DNA of 64,000 bases from Archegozetes longisetosus (GCA_018873245.2 JAEMBT020000003.1:11749843-11813842), one strand, 5' to 3'; positions 20,876 through 33,877 are shown, numbered from the stretch's first letter. Numbers and translations are program-made. The notes: generated by a model not told the origin, from the letters alone.

Positions 20876-23530
20876 TTTTAACTTTATTTTAAATAAAATA
20901 TCGAATGAATAGAAATGTGATGCGTAAAACTGACGGAAAGAACTTGACTTTATATGCGATCTTTTGCTGTATTCACTTATCTGTTGGTCTAATTTATGAA
21001 TTTGAATGGATGGCATTGTTAGCATGATTCAGACTCATACTCATAAATACATGTACAAAATTTTACCATCAAATGATTATTTTGATATATGGTTCATAAT
21101 CTAAAAACATACAAACCTTGAAGAATTTGTAATCAAACCTTAAACTAAATTCCGAATTCACAAAAATATTTATTGCACAACATTTCAGATAAGTTTTCCT
21201 CAGAATTTAGTCACTATCTCAAATTTTTTTGCGACGACTTTTTCTATTGAATGAAGTCTTGAGACGCACTCATAAATGGAGGCCAATTTGGGTATTTACT
21301 CTGAACCACACATAAGTCTAATTTGATTTAAACCAGTGTTGAGCTGAAGCCGATTCGCACAGGTCGTTAAAAGCTATGTCACAAACTGATTTTCTGAGAA
21401 AAAGTTTGAGAACTGTTGTTGAAGCGTAAGGCAATTTGTTTCTTGCAAAAACAGAAACTTTCCTATTTTTTAAACGAATTATTTTTTAAGTAAACATAAA
21501 ATCATCTTTAACAAACAATTGAAACTTGTGTCACTTTGAAATATTTGAACATAAAACATGTGCCCTAATCGTAAGATTGAGATAAGTGTTCCTTCAATCC
21601 ACGAGACGAGATTATATTTGACTGTATGAGACCGAGACAAGACTGAGGTTCTAGAACCAAAAATTTTGATGACTAATGTGAGACGATTATTCAATCGATT
21701 ATTCAATTACACTAAACAAACATAAGCGATGGTTATGAGTTGTTCAATGTTAGGTACTCTGCTTTCACACCATGTCTACAACTATTCCATACATATTTAT
21801 ACATATATCGACCACTAACTTTGATATTGCTTTTTTGACCCATTTCTTAATGCTCTTATTTAGACAAAATGCAATTTAATTGCTTTCCATTAATTATCTA
21901 AAAAAAGCTAAGATCATTTTTAAATTAATGTGATTAATATCTGATGCCACTCAAAGCAATGGTTTCAGTCCAATTGTATCATAATTACAATCATTACTAT
22001 AAATATGAATGTATTGTTCTGTAACTTTTTGTTAGTAATATTGGTTCACATTTTGAATGCGTTGCAACTCTTTACAAACAAAACGTTAGTTTTCATCAAA
22101 GACAACAATTATTGTCTTTCAAATGTCTTTATTTCCTATAAACGATTTGTTCGTTTGTCCTTCAATTCAGATTTGATTTTTGTGGAATAAGTGTTTATTT
22201 TAATGAACAACAAATCTTTTCTTATAAAAGGGTCACTTCTTAAAGATAAGCAGTAAAACACTTACAGAGACCGAACTTTTGCTTCAAATTTTTCAGTTTT
22301 TAACTTATTTCTGTTTCAGACAATATTTTTAAAAAGAAATTGATTCGATTTTGTCTTATTGCAAAAACAGCAGTAAATGTTTGACTGAACTCAATGCCGT
22401 ACTGTTTCAATTGGAGACACATCTGAATGCGTCAGCTTATGAGCCATTTTACTAAATCTGCTAAAATTGACTTCAATTTGTTTACGCACTCCTCGAATTT
22501 TTGTTAACCTTTAGCTCGTTTTTTATTAACTAATATTTATTAAAAACCAAAGTAATCGGTAATTAAATTTAGTAAATGATAACTAATTATCATCCTGAAC
22601 ATGTGTTTGCTTTGAATGAAAAGTTGCAGAACACCAGCCAATTGATTAAACTGTGAGAAAATCAGGAATCGTTTTATTAAGATTTATTGATTAACTTAAC
22701 CTAAAATCTAACACTAGTTTAGGCTACAATCCGAAATCTGTTTAATTTAAAACTAATTGATTCAATTTCCTAAACTTAATTCATTTCTAAATTAAGTCCT
22801 AATACAAAAAACAGTTGAGACATTTCAAACTTGAGTTTACCTTCTCTGATACACAACTTTTTTAAAGCGCTATCTCTTACGGCTTATTCCTTACATTGCG
22901 TACCCAATGCGTGTTTGTTTGTGTAAATGCGTGTTTTGAGCCTTCTTACCTTCAATACTCTTTAATATGAAGTTATCAAACAAAATTTGACAGTTCGTAA
23001 CAAACATGAGCCTAACAAACATGTTTTCACAGTTTAGTCCTATAGATTTATCATTTGAGTACTTTAGTGATTATCGAACAGTTCAATCGTTTTGCTAGTC
23101 TTACAAACAATTTTAATCAAAAATAACTTTAAATTTACATGTTTATAATTGACAATTTACAACTTCATTCAATCTGAAAGCTAAGTATACAATGTTTTGA
23201 CTTTTTAACAGCACACACTCAATCGTATTATACAATATTGGCAATTTGCAACTTTAAATTTACATACAAAAATTTTAAATGTTTGCTCAACCCTTTTAAT
23301 TTTGTTTTTTATGAAGGTCATCAGAAGTAATGAATACAAATCTGAGAATTATTTAATGAGTTTAATTGAGAATCATGAAAAAATTCGTAAAAAATAACTC
23401 CAAGTTTAAGAAAAATCCTATTTAAATCATTGATTATATGGGAAAATGTGTGGCTGGCACTCACACTTATTGATAAACTCAATAAATGAACAATTTTTGA
23501 TCGGATTAATCATAATTAGAAAAACGAATA
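20876..23530. other. Intergenic, no gene supported
   Basis: 2.6 kb of AT-rich sequence. Short frames at 21479-21706 and 22005-22190 lack coding character. No repeat family or RNA recognised. Confidence 0.4.
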
Positions 23531-24982
23531 TTAGTTTTGTTTATGTACTTTGAAATGATTTCTCATGATATCGAGGGTAAAAAAACGTTGACTACAACTA
23601 TTGTAATGACATTTGAACGGTTTCCAAACGCCTATCGGTTTATCTTCAAAGCTTTGATCGCTTTGACTATCATATTGTTGATAAAATCTTTTTGAATCTC
23701 TGCTCTTTTTCTTCGAAATGAATCCTTTTGTATTTTGCGAATCTTTGGCAAGGCTGAAGGCTTCAAAATCACTCATTTGAGGCGTCTGTGGGAATTGAAT
23801 ATATTTTTTGCCGCAATCATAAACCCGTAAATGCTTGAAACCAATATGTAGCGAAACATCTCTCAGACTCTTAGCTATAAATTGGCATTTATTCCATTTA
23901 CAAACAAAGTAGTCTTCATTATTAATGTCTTGTTTATCAATATAAGGCTCAGCTCTCTTGTAAATATCCAACTCTTGAGTGTTTTGATCCAATTGTGGCT
24001 TTTGTTCAATCATTTGATCAATTGATTCAATTTTGTTGATATGTTTGGCTCTAAACGGACACAAGTGTTGGTTATGAATGTGTCTCTTAATTGTTGAACG
24101 ATTTCTGGTGACAAACGGGCATCCATTCCATTTACATCTATTAAACTTTATTTGACCATTGATTACACGTTCACGAAATCTATTAATGCTTTCGTTTCCA
24201 CAAATAGTATTAATTTTGCTTCCAATACCGAATCCAAATCCACACAAATGATTTAATTCGTGTTGTCTTAAAGAGACTGGACTTTCAAATACTTTATTGC
24301 AATTGATTTGATTGCATTTAAACTTTCTAATCTTAATGTGTCTTAAGTTGATATGTCGTGCCATTCGAGCAGTAGATCTATAACCGGCCGCCGTGTAATT
24401 GCAATCAGTACTGAATTTACAAACAATTTGTTTGATTCCGTTCAATATCTTCCTTTCATAATATGGTTCGAGATTTTTCAACGAATTAATTCCTCTATAA
24501 TTGGGATCAGATTTGAAATCTCTCTTAAATGACAATCGTTGGACATTGTCTTCACTTGTGATCGACTCTTCGTTAATTCTGCTCACGTTTTCCGTTTGGA
24601 CCCGATTTTTGACCAAATGATGACTTCTATGAATAATTAATGACTTTTTATTGGATAATGTTTTTGAGCATCCCTTAAGGCGACACTTCAATACATTTTT
24701 GAGTTTATTGACACCTGCATTAATACTTTTGAAATGAACTTTATTAGATCGTTGACGACTTTTGGCAGCGCTCCCATCAGTTGTCTCCTTTGAGTCATTC
24801 AATTGTTTCGCTAAAACTTTGTCCAAATTTTGATTGTTTTCTTTGGTCAAATGTTGTTTAATGTGTTCGACAATCGATTCTTCAATCAGTTCTACTTTTT
24901 CGCAATTATTATATTTACAAATAAACGCATTTTTGCCTTTAATTGGAATCGATTTGTAATATTTAGTGAAATTTTGATCCAT
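23531..24982 (-). CDS. C2H2 zinc-finger protein, seven fingers
   Basis: Single uninterrupted minus-strand exon. I chose the ATG at 24982 (MDQNFTKYY...), giving 483 residues, because the 19 upstream in-frame codons look like leader. The frame could start at 25039. Seven C2H2-type fingers are spread through the protein, most with the wide C-x4/5-C spacing of GLI/ZIC-like fingers: CKYNNCEKV, CRLKGCSKT, CKFSTDCNY, CNQINCNKVF, CKWNGCPFV, CKWNKCQFI and CHYNSCSQRF, each followed by a His pair. Fingers are separated by long basic linkers rather than TGEKP linkers, so this is not a classical tandem array. The family is not recognised. Nuclear nucleic-acid binding is inferred from the fingers. A decayed partial copy lies 1.5 kb upstream at 26.48-26.87 kb. 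Confidence 0.8.
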   Translation of the reverse strand: MDQNFTKYYKSIPIKGKNAFICKYNNCEKVELIEESIVEHIKQHLTKENNQNLDKVLAKQLNDSKETTDGSAAKSRQRSNKVHFKSINAGVNKLKNVLKCRLKGCSKTLSNKKSLIIHRSHHLVKNRVQTENVSRINEESITSEDNVQRLSFKRDFKSDPNYRGINSLKNLEPYYERKILNGIKQIVCKFSTDCNYTAAGYRSTARMARHINLRHIKIRKFKCNQINCNKVFESPVSLRQHELNHLCGFGFGIGSKINTICGNESINRFRERVINGQIKFNRCKWNGCPFVTRNRSTIKRHIHNQHLCPFRAKHINKIESIDQMIEQKPQLDQNTQELDIYKRAEPYIDKQDINNEDYFVCKWNKCQFIAKSLRDVSLHIGFKHLRVYDCGKKYIQFPQTPQMSDFEAFSLAKDSQNTKGFISKKKSRDSKRFYQQYDSQSDQSFEDKPIGVWKPFKCHYNSCSQRFFTLDIMRNHFKVHKQN

Positions 24983-25246
24983 TTGCCCGAAAATGTATTG
25001 TTTATTACTGAACGTTTTGATTAAAAAGCAATGTCTCAAATAATCTTAGTGCGGATCGAATAAAACGCATAAACTAATTATTGAAATACGGCAACTATCA
25101 TCAATCATATGTTTAATTGAAATTGACACACATTTTGCGTCAAATCATTCAATTAAAAAAGAGAACTCAATCATTATGTAACGGATTAGTGTGTATACAA
25201 GTAGAGGGATTGTTTCGCTAATACTTTCTGTTAATCGGATTGTAGC

Positions 25247-25352
25247 CGTTCGTTCGTTCGTTCGTTCGTTCGTTCGTTCGTTCGTTCGTTCGTTCGTTCG
25301 TTCGTTCGTTCGTTCGTTCGTTCGTTCGTTCGTTCGTTCGTTCGTTCGTTCG
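25247..25352. repeat. (TTCG)n microsatellite, about 26 copies
   Basis: Near-perfect tetranucleotide array. Because the unit length is not a multiple of three and contains no stop, it is open in several frames, creating spurious RSFV and NERT peptide repeats on the two strands. It lies about 210 bases upstream of the zinc-finger frame. Confidence 0.95.
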
Positions 25353-26479
25353 TCGGTAGATTCATTCAAATATTCTTTAAAACATTCCACTAACAATCGA
25401 TAACACATTAACTTAATGACATTTTGTATTTTTGTTGTCTGATAAACGTATGAATAATACTGACATACTTTAGTCATTTTTAAGAGATATGTAAACCAAT
25501 TTTAATTGTGATTCATAGTATTATAAATTAATCAGATTTAGAAAGTTTTGACTGAAACTCAGTTAATTATTAATTATTTATTGGTAATAATTTGATTTGA
25601 AACCTACTGATGTAATATTAATTTGTTTGAACTTTACAACTAATTGATTTTACTTGTAAAAGCTTTAAACTAAACATCTAATCAGTTGATGGAACAATCA
25701 TCTCTTAGATTCATTTAAAACAAATAGTTTATTGAGATTAGAGGTGATGCACTTATTTTCAGCTTAAGCAGAGCCAAAGTAGACGTTTGCGTCAATAAAG
25801 TTTAGTTAATAGTTTTTACAAAAGTTCGCAACGATCACTAAATACTTTTAACAGTCTCTCTTCAAATTCTTGACTAATCTCAGTCTAAATGATTGCACAT
25901 ATTCTGAAGAAAGATTAAATGAGAAAGGATGTTGTTTGAATATCTCGATTTAATCCTTTAGTTTTGATAACAATCTCAACTTAGTTATTTAACACAACTT
26001 TTAATAGCAAAATATTTCATTGTAATTATGTCTCTTTTGAGGATGAGTTTTGTTTGACAATAGTATCGATTTATTAATTTTAAAGTCGATCAATTTTGAA
26101 CATCTGTCTCAAGTTTGTTTGCGTCAAACGTGTTATTCTATAAGATGATAATTGATTCCTCAACAAGTCGAAAAATCCAAAAGTGACCCAGAAGTTAAGT
26201 AATCAATTGCCCGTTCAAGAGTAGTTAGAGATTCAAAATATTGAAAAGAAGCCATGAACCATAGTCTTTTGATCATTTTTTAGTCTAGTTTATATCTCAA
26301 TGTTTTATAATATGACGCAAAACACGTGCAAATTTTTTATTTCAACAATTAATAATTTTGTCTGGTTATCCAATTCATAAGTTTCTAAATTTATATGTAA
26401 TTAGGACAGTTTGAAGTAAAAATAATGACTAAAATAACTTAAATGATTGCTATTCAAATAACAAACTAAAAGAAATTCA
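25353..26479. other. Intergenic, nothing recognised
   Basis: AT-rich sequence with no coding-like stretch or repeat seen. Confidence 0.45.
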
Positions 26480-26870
26480 ATTAATCTCTTAGTTTCAGGA
26501 GGTGTCAAGCAAGCTTTGGATAAACTCGAGAACAATTTTGGTGCATCTTATTGTTTTTTGTCTGAATGGACACAAATGTTTGTTATGAATATGTCTCTCG
26601 ATATTTTTGATAAATCTAGATTGAAAGGTACATCCAATCCATCTACATCTAAGCAAACTTTGCTCTTCAATCACCTTAATAAATTTATTAATACTGTTAT
26701 TACTACAGTTAGTATTGAATCTTTCTATCGATTATCCCAAATGGTTCTTTTGGTGTTCTCTAACTAGTCGCAGTTTTGAAAATTCTACTACAATTAATTT
26801 GATTACATTTAAATTCTATCCAATTTAAATGAGTTAAATTGATGTTTTGCCATTCATTGTATATAAGTTG
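26480..26870 (-). pseudogene. Decayed partial copy of the neighbouring zinc-finger gene
   Basis: Read on the plus strand this block aligns with the plus-strand sequence of the zinc-finger gene around 24.04-24.37 kb. Shared phrases include GGACACAA-TG-TTGGTTATGAAT, CATCCA-TCCATCTACATCT and TTGATT-CATTTAAA with ATGCCATTC. Order and orientation are conserved with many substitutions and small gaps. On the minus strand the finger cysteines and histidines are no longer in one frame. It is therefore a partial, dead duplicate covering roughly fingers 4 and 5. The 83-codon plus-strand frame at 26516-26767 is antisense to it and not a gene. Confidence 0.65.
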
Positions 26871-26881
26871 TCTTATAATTA

Positions 26882-27794
26882 AGGCTTGGCTAGAGAAATC
26901 TGCACAAAAATAATTTTAATAATTATTAATCAAAATTTCACCGAAATTGAACAGAAATTTATTAAATGAAAATACATTATATGAAGTTTAAATTGATATC
27001 AATTGATGACAGATAGTACTCCTTTGTCCGCTGCTTTGCGGACCTTAGTCTTAACACCTCTCATAAGGTTTTGGCACAGATTTTCAGATCTTTTACGTAT
27101 TAGTTTTGATTCTTCGAAATAGTTTAGGGATTTACATCTGTTGTCCACCCATTTTCATAAATTTGTTTACCCAAATTTGCCCAAAATCTTTCAATTGGGT
27201 GGAGTTGGGGGACATTTAGAGGACTGATCTCTTTTGGGACAACTTTGATTCCAACTCTTTGGTAAACTTCTTGAGTGGTTTTGGCGTAATGAGAAGTAGC
27301 CAAATCGGGCCAGAAAACATATTTATCGTCTGAATGGTACTTATCGATAAAATCTTTCAGAAGTGGTAAACATTCCCGAATATAGACTTCTGCAGTGATC
27401 GCATTACCGCGAACTCAATTATTTTGTCTTTAGTTTTCGGTTAATTTCTCGGTTTTTCTCGGACCTGGAGTCCGATCGGCACTCTGACCCCTTATGAATC
27501 TTTGGATAATTGAATATACTGTACGGCGAGGATGCCCTCCAGTTCATAATGTCTTACGATATCGCAAGTTTTCATATTCGGGTTTCTTTCAATAAAAGCG
27601 CCAATCCTTTTCCTAGCCTCAAGCTCTTTAGAGGAGGACATCTTTCTTATTATAAATTATTATAAACTAATAATTGCAATGTTTTGTTACCTAATAACTA
27701 TTCTTTCAAAGTAAAAACAAAATTTAATCGAATCAACTATATTTGGTTAAGAAATTGCGTCTTAAATTTTGTGCAGATTTCTCTAGCCAAGGCT
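26882..27794 (-). mobile_element. Tc1/mariner element, degenerate, with intact terminal inverted repeats
   Basis: Ends are inverted copies: AGGCTTGGCTAGAGAAATCT at 26882 and its complement ending at 27794, flanked by TA at 26880-26881 and 27795-27796. The minus strand keeps a transposase start (ATG at 27641-27639, MSSSKELEARKRIGAFIERN, helix-turn-helix region). Farther on it keeps the catalytic-domain pieces YVFWPDLATSHYAKTTQEVY (second Asp) and NVPQLHPIERFWANLGKQIY (last acidic residue). Frameshifts, stops and an internal deletion break the frame, so it is non-autonomous. It inserted just upstream of the zinc-finger pseudogene. Confidence 0.85.
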
Positions 27795-27796
27795 TA

Positions 27797-28400
27797 CTTA
27801 GTAATTATTACTAAGTTTGCAAATGTATTGCTTTATATCATTTGTTACTTTTTGTGTTTGGTAAGGTTGAGACTCTGCTGGATTGTGGACCAACATAAGA
27901 TGTCACAAATGTCCTTTACGTTCATAGTTTTAACTCGATTATCATTTGAATTACTTTCATTTTGTTCGCAATCATTCGAATGCCTTTTGTTATAACTTTA
28001 TTATAAATGTTTGACAACTTTTGATACAAACTATTTTAGTTGTTAACAAATTCTTTCTAAATATATCTTCGTTTGAATCATTTTCACCGATATTTCTGGT
28101 CTGTTGATCACATCTATCATAAAGTTTTTCATAAAAATCTTTATAATTAAATGAACTGATTACCGAAGCTCATTTTTCTATATCGAAAAAGTAATAAAGC
28201 TTTTAAGTTCGACATATTGAACAACAAATGCCTTATGTCTTCAACTGTAAGCGTGCTATACAAGTGAACAGATTTTTTTTCAAAGTTAAAAGCCTATGTT
28301 AGCCTCATGTTATGTAATATTTAAGGTTCAAACAAATTGTTTAATCTTTATCAAAAGCATTGAATCAACTATTTGAATAGATCAGATTAACTGCTAAATA
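27797..28400. other. Intergenic, nothing recognised
   Basis: AT-rich. Frames at 27684-27995 overlap the transposon end and have no coding character. Confidence 0.4.
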
Positions 28401-29010
28401 TTAGGTGGATCCAAAAATAGCCGCAATGTCATATTTTATCTTTGAACATAGTTGTAAACAAAATTACATTTTATTGCGTCTCACTCTTAAATTTGCTGCT
28501 AAATGAAGCAGACTTTGTTTATTTCCTGTGTTTTTTGGCAAGTTTCGTTAGTTCCCCCACAGTTGACCCACATCGGGCTAGTTTACTAATGAAGAGCAAA
28601 GGGTTTTTATTAAGCGTCACGTGTTATTGAATACTTCACCCATTGAAGTTTATCGAATGCTAAAGAAAATTACCAGAAGTAAAGCGTTGAGTTAACCACA
28701 GGTATATGACTTCTAAGGACAATTTAAACATGAAGAAAGAACTTAACGCAAAGACCAGCCAGGGCAGGGTAGGCCTTATATCGCTACGGATATAGCGCAC
28801 GAGAAACAGACTCGGGAGCTGTTAAATGAAGGCATATGTTGGACATTCGAAGAGTTGACCCGACAACTGGGTATCAGCAAAACAAGCACATTGAGGATGT
28901 TAGCAAGTATGGATGTGCGAAAAGTTACGTCACGTTGGGTGCTATTGACAATTTATCACAAAGAACTTCGCGTCAATTGACTAGAGCTTCTTAACAATGA
29001 TAGTGAACCA
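28401..29010 (+). mobile_element. Mariner-family (Mos1/SETMAR type) fragment
   Basis: The left end TTAGGTGGATCCAAAAATAG resembles a mariner terminal repeat. Downstream on the plus strand, broken across frames, are N-terminal transposase pieces: EVYRMLKKITRSKALS, the Gly-rich linker GQGRP, QTRELLNEG and the helix-turn-helix TFEELTRQLGISKTSTLRML, then VRKVTSRWVLL. These correspond to the DNA-binding half of a mariner transposase. The catalytic half and right end are missing. Confidence 0.7.
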
Positions 29011-29749
29011 GAATTTATTAATAGTATTATTGCAATTGATGATCAGGGAAAGGAATTTTCGGTACTAACCGAATTCTAGTCAAGCAACCTTAACTTCGGG
29101 CAAGTTCTATAAATAAAATATATGATTTTAAATGCACAAAATAACGTTATTACGGAAGTAACAAATCCCCCGAAAATAGACTTTTTTAAAGAAAAGCACC
29201 GAAAGTACCGAAAATAGAGTATCATAGTGAAAATACGCTTTATATATATTTTTAAAAATGAAAATAAAGTTTTACTGAAAATTCTTTTATAGAATTCATT
29301 AATATCTCCCCCATCTAAAGATTAAATTACTTTCGTTAAAACTATATACCTTATTTTATGTTTATCGCCGATACTCCGGCCTAAAATCTAATTTTTTAAA
29401 TATTGTAAGCTGTGACAAATATTATACATGGTTGCGCTGGAAGTCCCAGTGTTTTTTAAATATAGTTAAGTACAAGCAGAGACTCAATAAAGTAGTTTTA
29501 ATGAAAACCTTTTTTTAGTGTTCTCTACAGCCATTAATCATCACTTCTTTAAGTGAGTATAGTGACCGGTGCTCCCTAGCCCCTCTCAACACACATCGAC
29601 GGTTTCAAACACCGTCCAGGCGGCAAAACTCCATGTTCGCCACAATTGAATCAACAATTCGCTCATACAATGGCGAAAGATTGAAAATAAATTGAATTGA
29701 ATGGATCATCAATCTTATCTAAATAAATAAATCCAAATATTACTATTTA
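29011..29749. other. Unplaced sequence with a GC-richer block
   Basis: Mostly AT-rich. The block 29560-29660 is clearly GC-richer than its surroundings (GGTGCTCCCTAGCCCCTCTC, CCGTCCAGGCGGCAAAACTC) and looks like part of a dispersed repeat, but I cannot name the family. Confidence 0.35.
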
Positions 29750-30960
29750 ATAGGCTTCTTTATGTACTCAAGTAAATGGAATGATCATTGGTTGAAGTGA
29801 TTTTAGGCTTAAGTGAGGAAAGTCATGAATTGCGAGATTCTTCTCACCACCTTCTTGTTCAACAGTATTGATAACATCCTTAAGGTTGATGATAGATATT
29901 GAAGATGTCTCAAGAATTCTGGCAGCTAGTAAATCATGATTTTGTGATATATAATTACAACACTATCAACCAAATTACTAGTAGCCATTTTAGCGATAGT
30001 CTGATTTCGTTCAGTCCTTCCAAAATACAATACTCTGATGACCAGAAGCAAAGTATCATATTTTCTGGAAATACAAACTAAAGATATTAAAGTATCTTCA
30101 ACTTTTACGCAAGTTGATTTCGCTGATTGAGACGGAACACGAATTGGCCACAACTTGATCTTCATATCGTATCTTTCACTGAAGATCTGGTTATCTTCAT
30201 AAAACTTTAAAGCGGTTACTTGATCTGAAACAAATCCCAAAATCTTATATTAGCTAAACACAAAATAAACGAAAAGCAATTATTTCGTGAGCGTTAGATA
30301 TTCTTTTTAGACATTTAAGGTTTAGATTATCGAGTAACGAAATTAAATTTAGGTTTCCAACACAGAACTTAATTCCGATTGATATTCCACCATGCCAACG
30401 GTTGATACATTCCAGTATCTTCATCTACATATTCAATTACAGGTGATCAATAAGAATGATTCGATTTATCCACAGGCAGCAATAAGACGAAAATCGTCAT
30501 CCGTTAGTTAGAAATATATATTCTATATTGAAGTGGAATCAGTTGAATCTTCGTCTGAAAAATTAAAACAGAAAATATTAAAATATAAAATTAACTGTGA
30601 CTTACCATTAAGATGATGAAAAAGAATCGGTTTGAAGCTTAGATTCAATGCACTAGAATCAATGGCCATTTTAAGACTGCGCTATATCACAGAAAATTCA
30701 GGTTACTCATATGTGAACGATATTATTGACTCAGAGTTTAATCAACTTTCTCTTTTTTGATGATGGATAAGTAAAATGAGTCACGTTCATATTATCGAAA
30801 GCCAGTTCATTGAATGTCAATATATTAACACTCATTTTATCGACAATCCCACTTGTAATAAAAGCTGAAGAAGTGTAAGTCGAAGAAGTTGTTCGAGCAA
30901 AAGATATCAAAATAGCACTGATCAACATCTTCAGAAGAGCGGTTAGAGCGTAAATATGAC
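29750..30960 (-). pseudogene. Decayed coding-like tract, family not recognised
   Basis: On the minus strand, several short peptides have protein-like composition but are separated by stops and frame changes. In order they include FNELAFDNMNVTHFTYPSS, an 87-base exon-like block at 30690-30604 with good splice borders (ATAG, GTAAGT), VIEYVDEDTGMYQPLAWW, VTALKFYEDNQIFSERYDMK behind a TTTGTTTCAG acceptor, and ARILETSSISIINLKDVINT with EQEGGEKNLAIHDF. No single set of splice sites joins them into one frame. It may be a dead gene or an old inserted element. I do not assign a function. Confidence 0.35.
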
Positions 30961-32738
30961 TCACGATAGGTGACCATGGATCAGCTAACGGTGATAATTA
31001 TTTTTATACTCGTACTAAATTGTTTCAATAAAACATTGAGATATTGTTGGTATACGTCGTCATGCAAGTTGTTTGAGTATAAAAATAATCGTCACCATTA
31101 CTTGGGCACTTATCGTGATAGTGTAAAGTCTGGATCTTTAATAGGAGCGTGTACGAAATCAATTTTTAAAATATAGCACTTTATTTAACATAACCACAAA
31201 TTACATAAGATTTCACAGGATTTTTAACACTGGAAGAAAGAGCGAAAAATTTAGGAAAAACACGACATTTTATAGGAACAATAGGCGGGTTAAGTTGAAA
31301 AATATTTTACAACGATAGGTTAAATCTTACAAGGTTAATAGCACATTTAGCTATGATTGGAAAATTGTATATTTAGGACATACTTAGGTAGGTTTTAAGA
31401 GATGAAATATGCTTACTATCAGCTGTCTTCATAACTTTTACAGTTGAGACAAGCATGTGAAGATTTCTTTTGTACAAATAAAAAAATAATCTTTAAGTCA
31501 GTAATAAATGTTGACATATAAGGTGAGTTATGAGAATTAAAGTTTAGAAATATAGGTTATTACAAAAATATTATGATATAGGTCTAATTAGGAAACTAAG
31601 ACGTTATTACAATAGTCATGATTATGCTCTAGGTATTCGTTTGAAGGTGTAGATCATTGCTATTTTGTTATCTTTTGTTTGAGTAACTTCTTCGGCTTGT
31701 GTTTCCTCAGCTATTATTACAAAATATGACTGTCGATAAATTGAGTATCGGTAAATTAATTTTCGATATTAACGCGATCCAAGATCTCATAATGAACGAT
31801 ATTTTAGCTATTTTATATATTTTTACGTTTCATGGCAAAGTTATTTCCTCATTCTGGATCTATGATATTAGTGGCTAGGTTTTACTTATCGTGCAACGCC
31901 ATCATATATTGACTTCTATTATAAAATCATGTCTTAAACATTTTATCGCGAGTTTAATCGTTCTGATGCAAATTCTTCAGGTTTTTACTAATGCTATTTA
32001 AACCTATAATGTCTTAACCAATTCCTATTTCTTTTCAGAAAAGCTTATTGTCTATAAAATATTGTTTATGTTAATTCTTACTGGTTCTGCAGTAACTTAT
32101 TCTGATTGCCACTCTGTGAGTGGATATGCGTCATAAATCATATTTGTTTTTTAATTATTGAACTTTTATTCTTCACAATTTATGACTATAATACTATATT
32201 GACATGACCCAAATTATTTATCTGTCCTAAATTAGTGACCATTCCTAAATCCTTGACCTGTCCTAGAAATCTTTGTACTTAACTATAATTTCTAACCATA
32301 AAAGCATGTGATGGTCAATTTGATGAATTTTTGTAAACAAAATCTGTTGGTATATAAAGACTAGGCTTTTGAGCTTTAGGACACACTCTTCTCTTGTTGT
32401 GGTCAAGAGTGACAAGTGAGTGAAAAGCTTTTTTGTGGTACTCTTACACATAAGTTAATGTCTCATGTTAAGTGTTTTACTTTCTTTATATTAAATAAAG
32501 TATATTTCAAAGAAAAGTGTTTAATCACTCATTAGGATCGTGACAATATCTTGTTTGAATATCAACTATTAAGTTACTAAATTTATTGAAAGTAAAAAAT
32601 AATGTTTGAAAATGAAATTGTTGCCATTTCTAACTAAACTCCTTGTTCTTTCGAAATTTAAGCAACTAAATCCCATTGAAAAGCTGTCTCTTTAAATCTC
32701 GAAAAACTAGTTTCTAGATGTGATTATTATAGTATATA
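30961..32738. other. Intergenic, no gene supported
   Basis: AT-rich. Plus-strand frame 30970-31176 and minus-strand frame 32263-32451 were not convincing. No repeat recognised. Confidence 0.4.
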
Positions 32739-33877
32739 CAGTGAAAGCTTGATATAACGAACAGTCAAGGGATAAAAATTTTTGTTCGTTATATTGAGAG
32801 TTAAAATATTATAGGTTTGAGAGCATTTTTATTCCATTGTAGAACTAAAGTGAATATAATGAATATAAATACTTACTTAAAAAAGTCTGTTATTCGTGTC
32901 TGAACACTGTTTTTGAAAATATTAAAATCTAAAATTTCGTCTTTATTAGTCTCAAGTTCAAAACTTTAGACCTTTAGGTAAAATTTAGTTCTTTTAGTAA
33001 TTGATAAAAGTTCATGAGTACGGAAAGCATTTTATATCGAAAGTTTACTTACTTTTGTATACTTAAAATATTGTGAAATATAAAAAAATATAGTCCTTTA
33101 GTTTCTATAATTGTTTAGTCATCTTAAGAGATTAACCTTAAACTATAATAAAGTAGTTTAGTAGTAAAATAGAAAGCGTAGATTTCAACTTTCCTTTGTA
33201 ACGAGTAATTATCTTTGAGATCACAGTACAAGATTAGTTTTCACTTGAGTGATAAATATTGGTTTAAGTACTATTTTCCTAAATTACAGAAAAACACAAA
33301 TTTTTTCTTGTTTTCAGATAAAAATAACTATTTTGAGAACCCAAAAACTATAAAAGGTAAGAGAAGTTGTGTAATAGAAGAGAAATATAATATAAACCCT
33401 TAACTGTTCACTATTATTCATTGTACATCTAAAGTGGTAATAAAGTAATTATTAAGAAGTTGAAGAACTCTTTTATTTGAAATAAATATCTATATCATAT
33501 ATATAATAAAGAGTACGAAAATGTGAGTAACAAGTATAGTACTTTAAAAAGCAAAGCATACTCTATCGAGTCCAACCAGACTCTTAGATAGAGAATTAGG
33601 TAAAAGTAAATTGGAATCTCACATTGAGGTCCCCGATTTCAATTTACTCATTCCTGGACACACACACACACACATTACATGAGAAACTATAACGATCCCA
33701 AGTCACAAAAATAAACGTGACAATATGTTCGGTATATCAAATTTTATTTTATATCGAGATTCGTTACATCGAACGAATATAAGCCTAATTTTATAAGAAT
33801 TTGGAACGGCATTTCGCTTATGTACTTTATAACGAGATGTTTGTTAGATCGAGATTCGCTATATCGAACTTTCATTG
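32739..33877. mobile_element. Pogo/Tigger-like non-autonomous element
   Basis: Ends are imperfect inverted repeats of the pogo type: CAGTGAAAGCTTGATATAAC at 32739 and, in complement at the right end, CAATGAAAGTTCGATATAGC finishing at 33877. TA target duplications flank both (32737-32738 and 33878-33879). Sub-terminal copies of GATATAACGAA-like motifs repeat inside the right end, as in other pogo relatives. No transposase remains in the 1.1-kb body. A short (AC)n run is at about 33659-33674. Confidence 0.7.

Noticed and set aside
22005..22190. 61-codon plus-strand frame with a hydrophobic start
   Set aside because: Signal-like beginning, but the remainder has no features and no splice or promoter support.
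25145..25477. Open frames with NERT and RSFV peptide repeats
   Set aside because: They are produced by the (TTCG)n microsatellite being stop-free on both strands. The flanks show no coding character.
26516..26767. 83-codon plus-strand frame
   Set aside because: It is antisense to a decayed copy of the zinc-finger gene.
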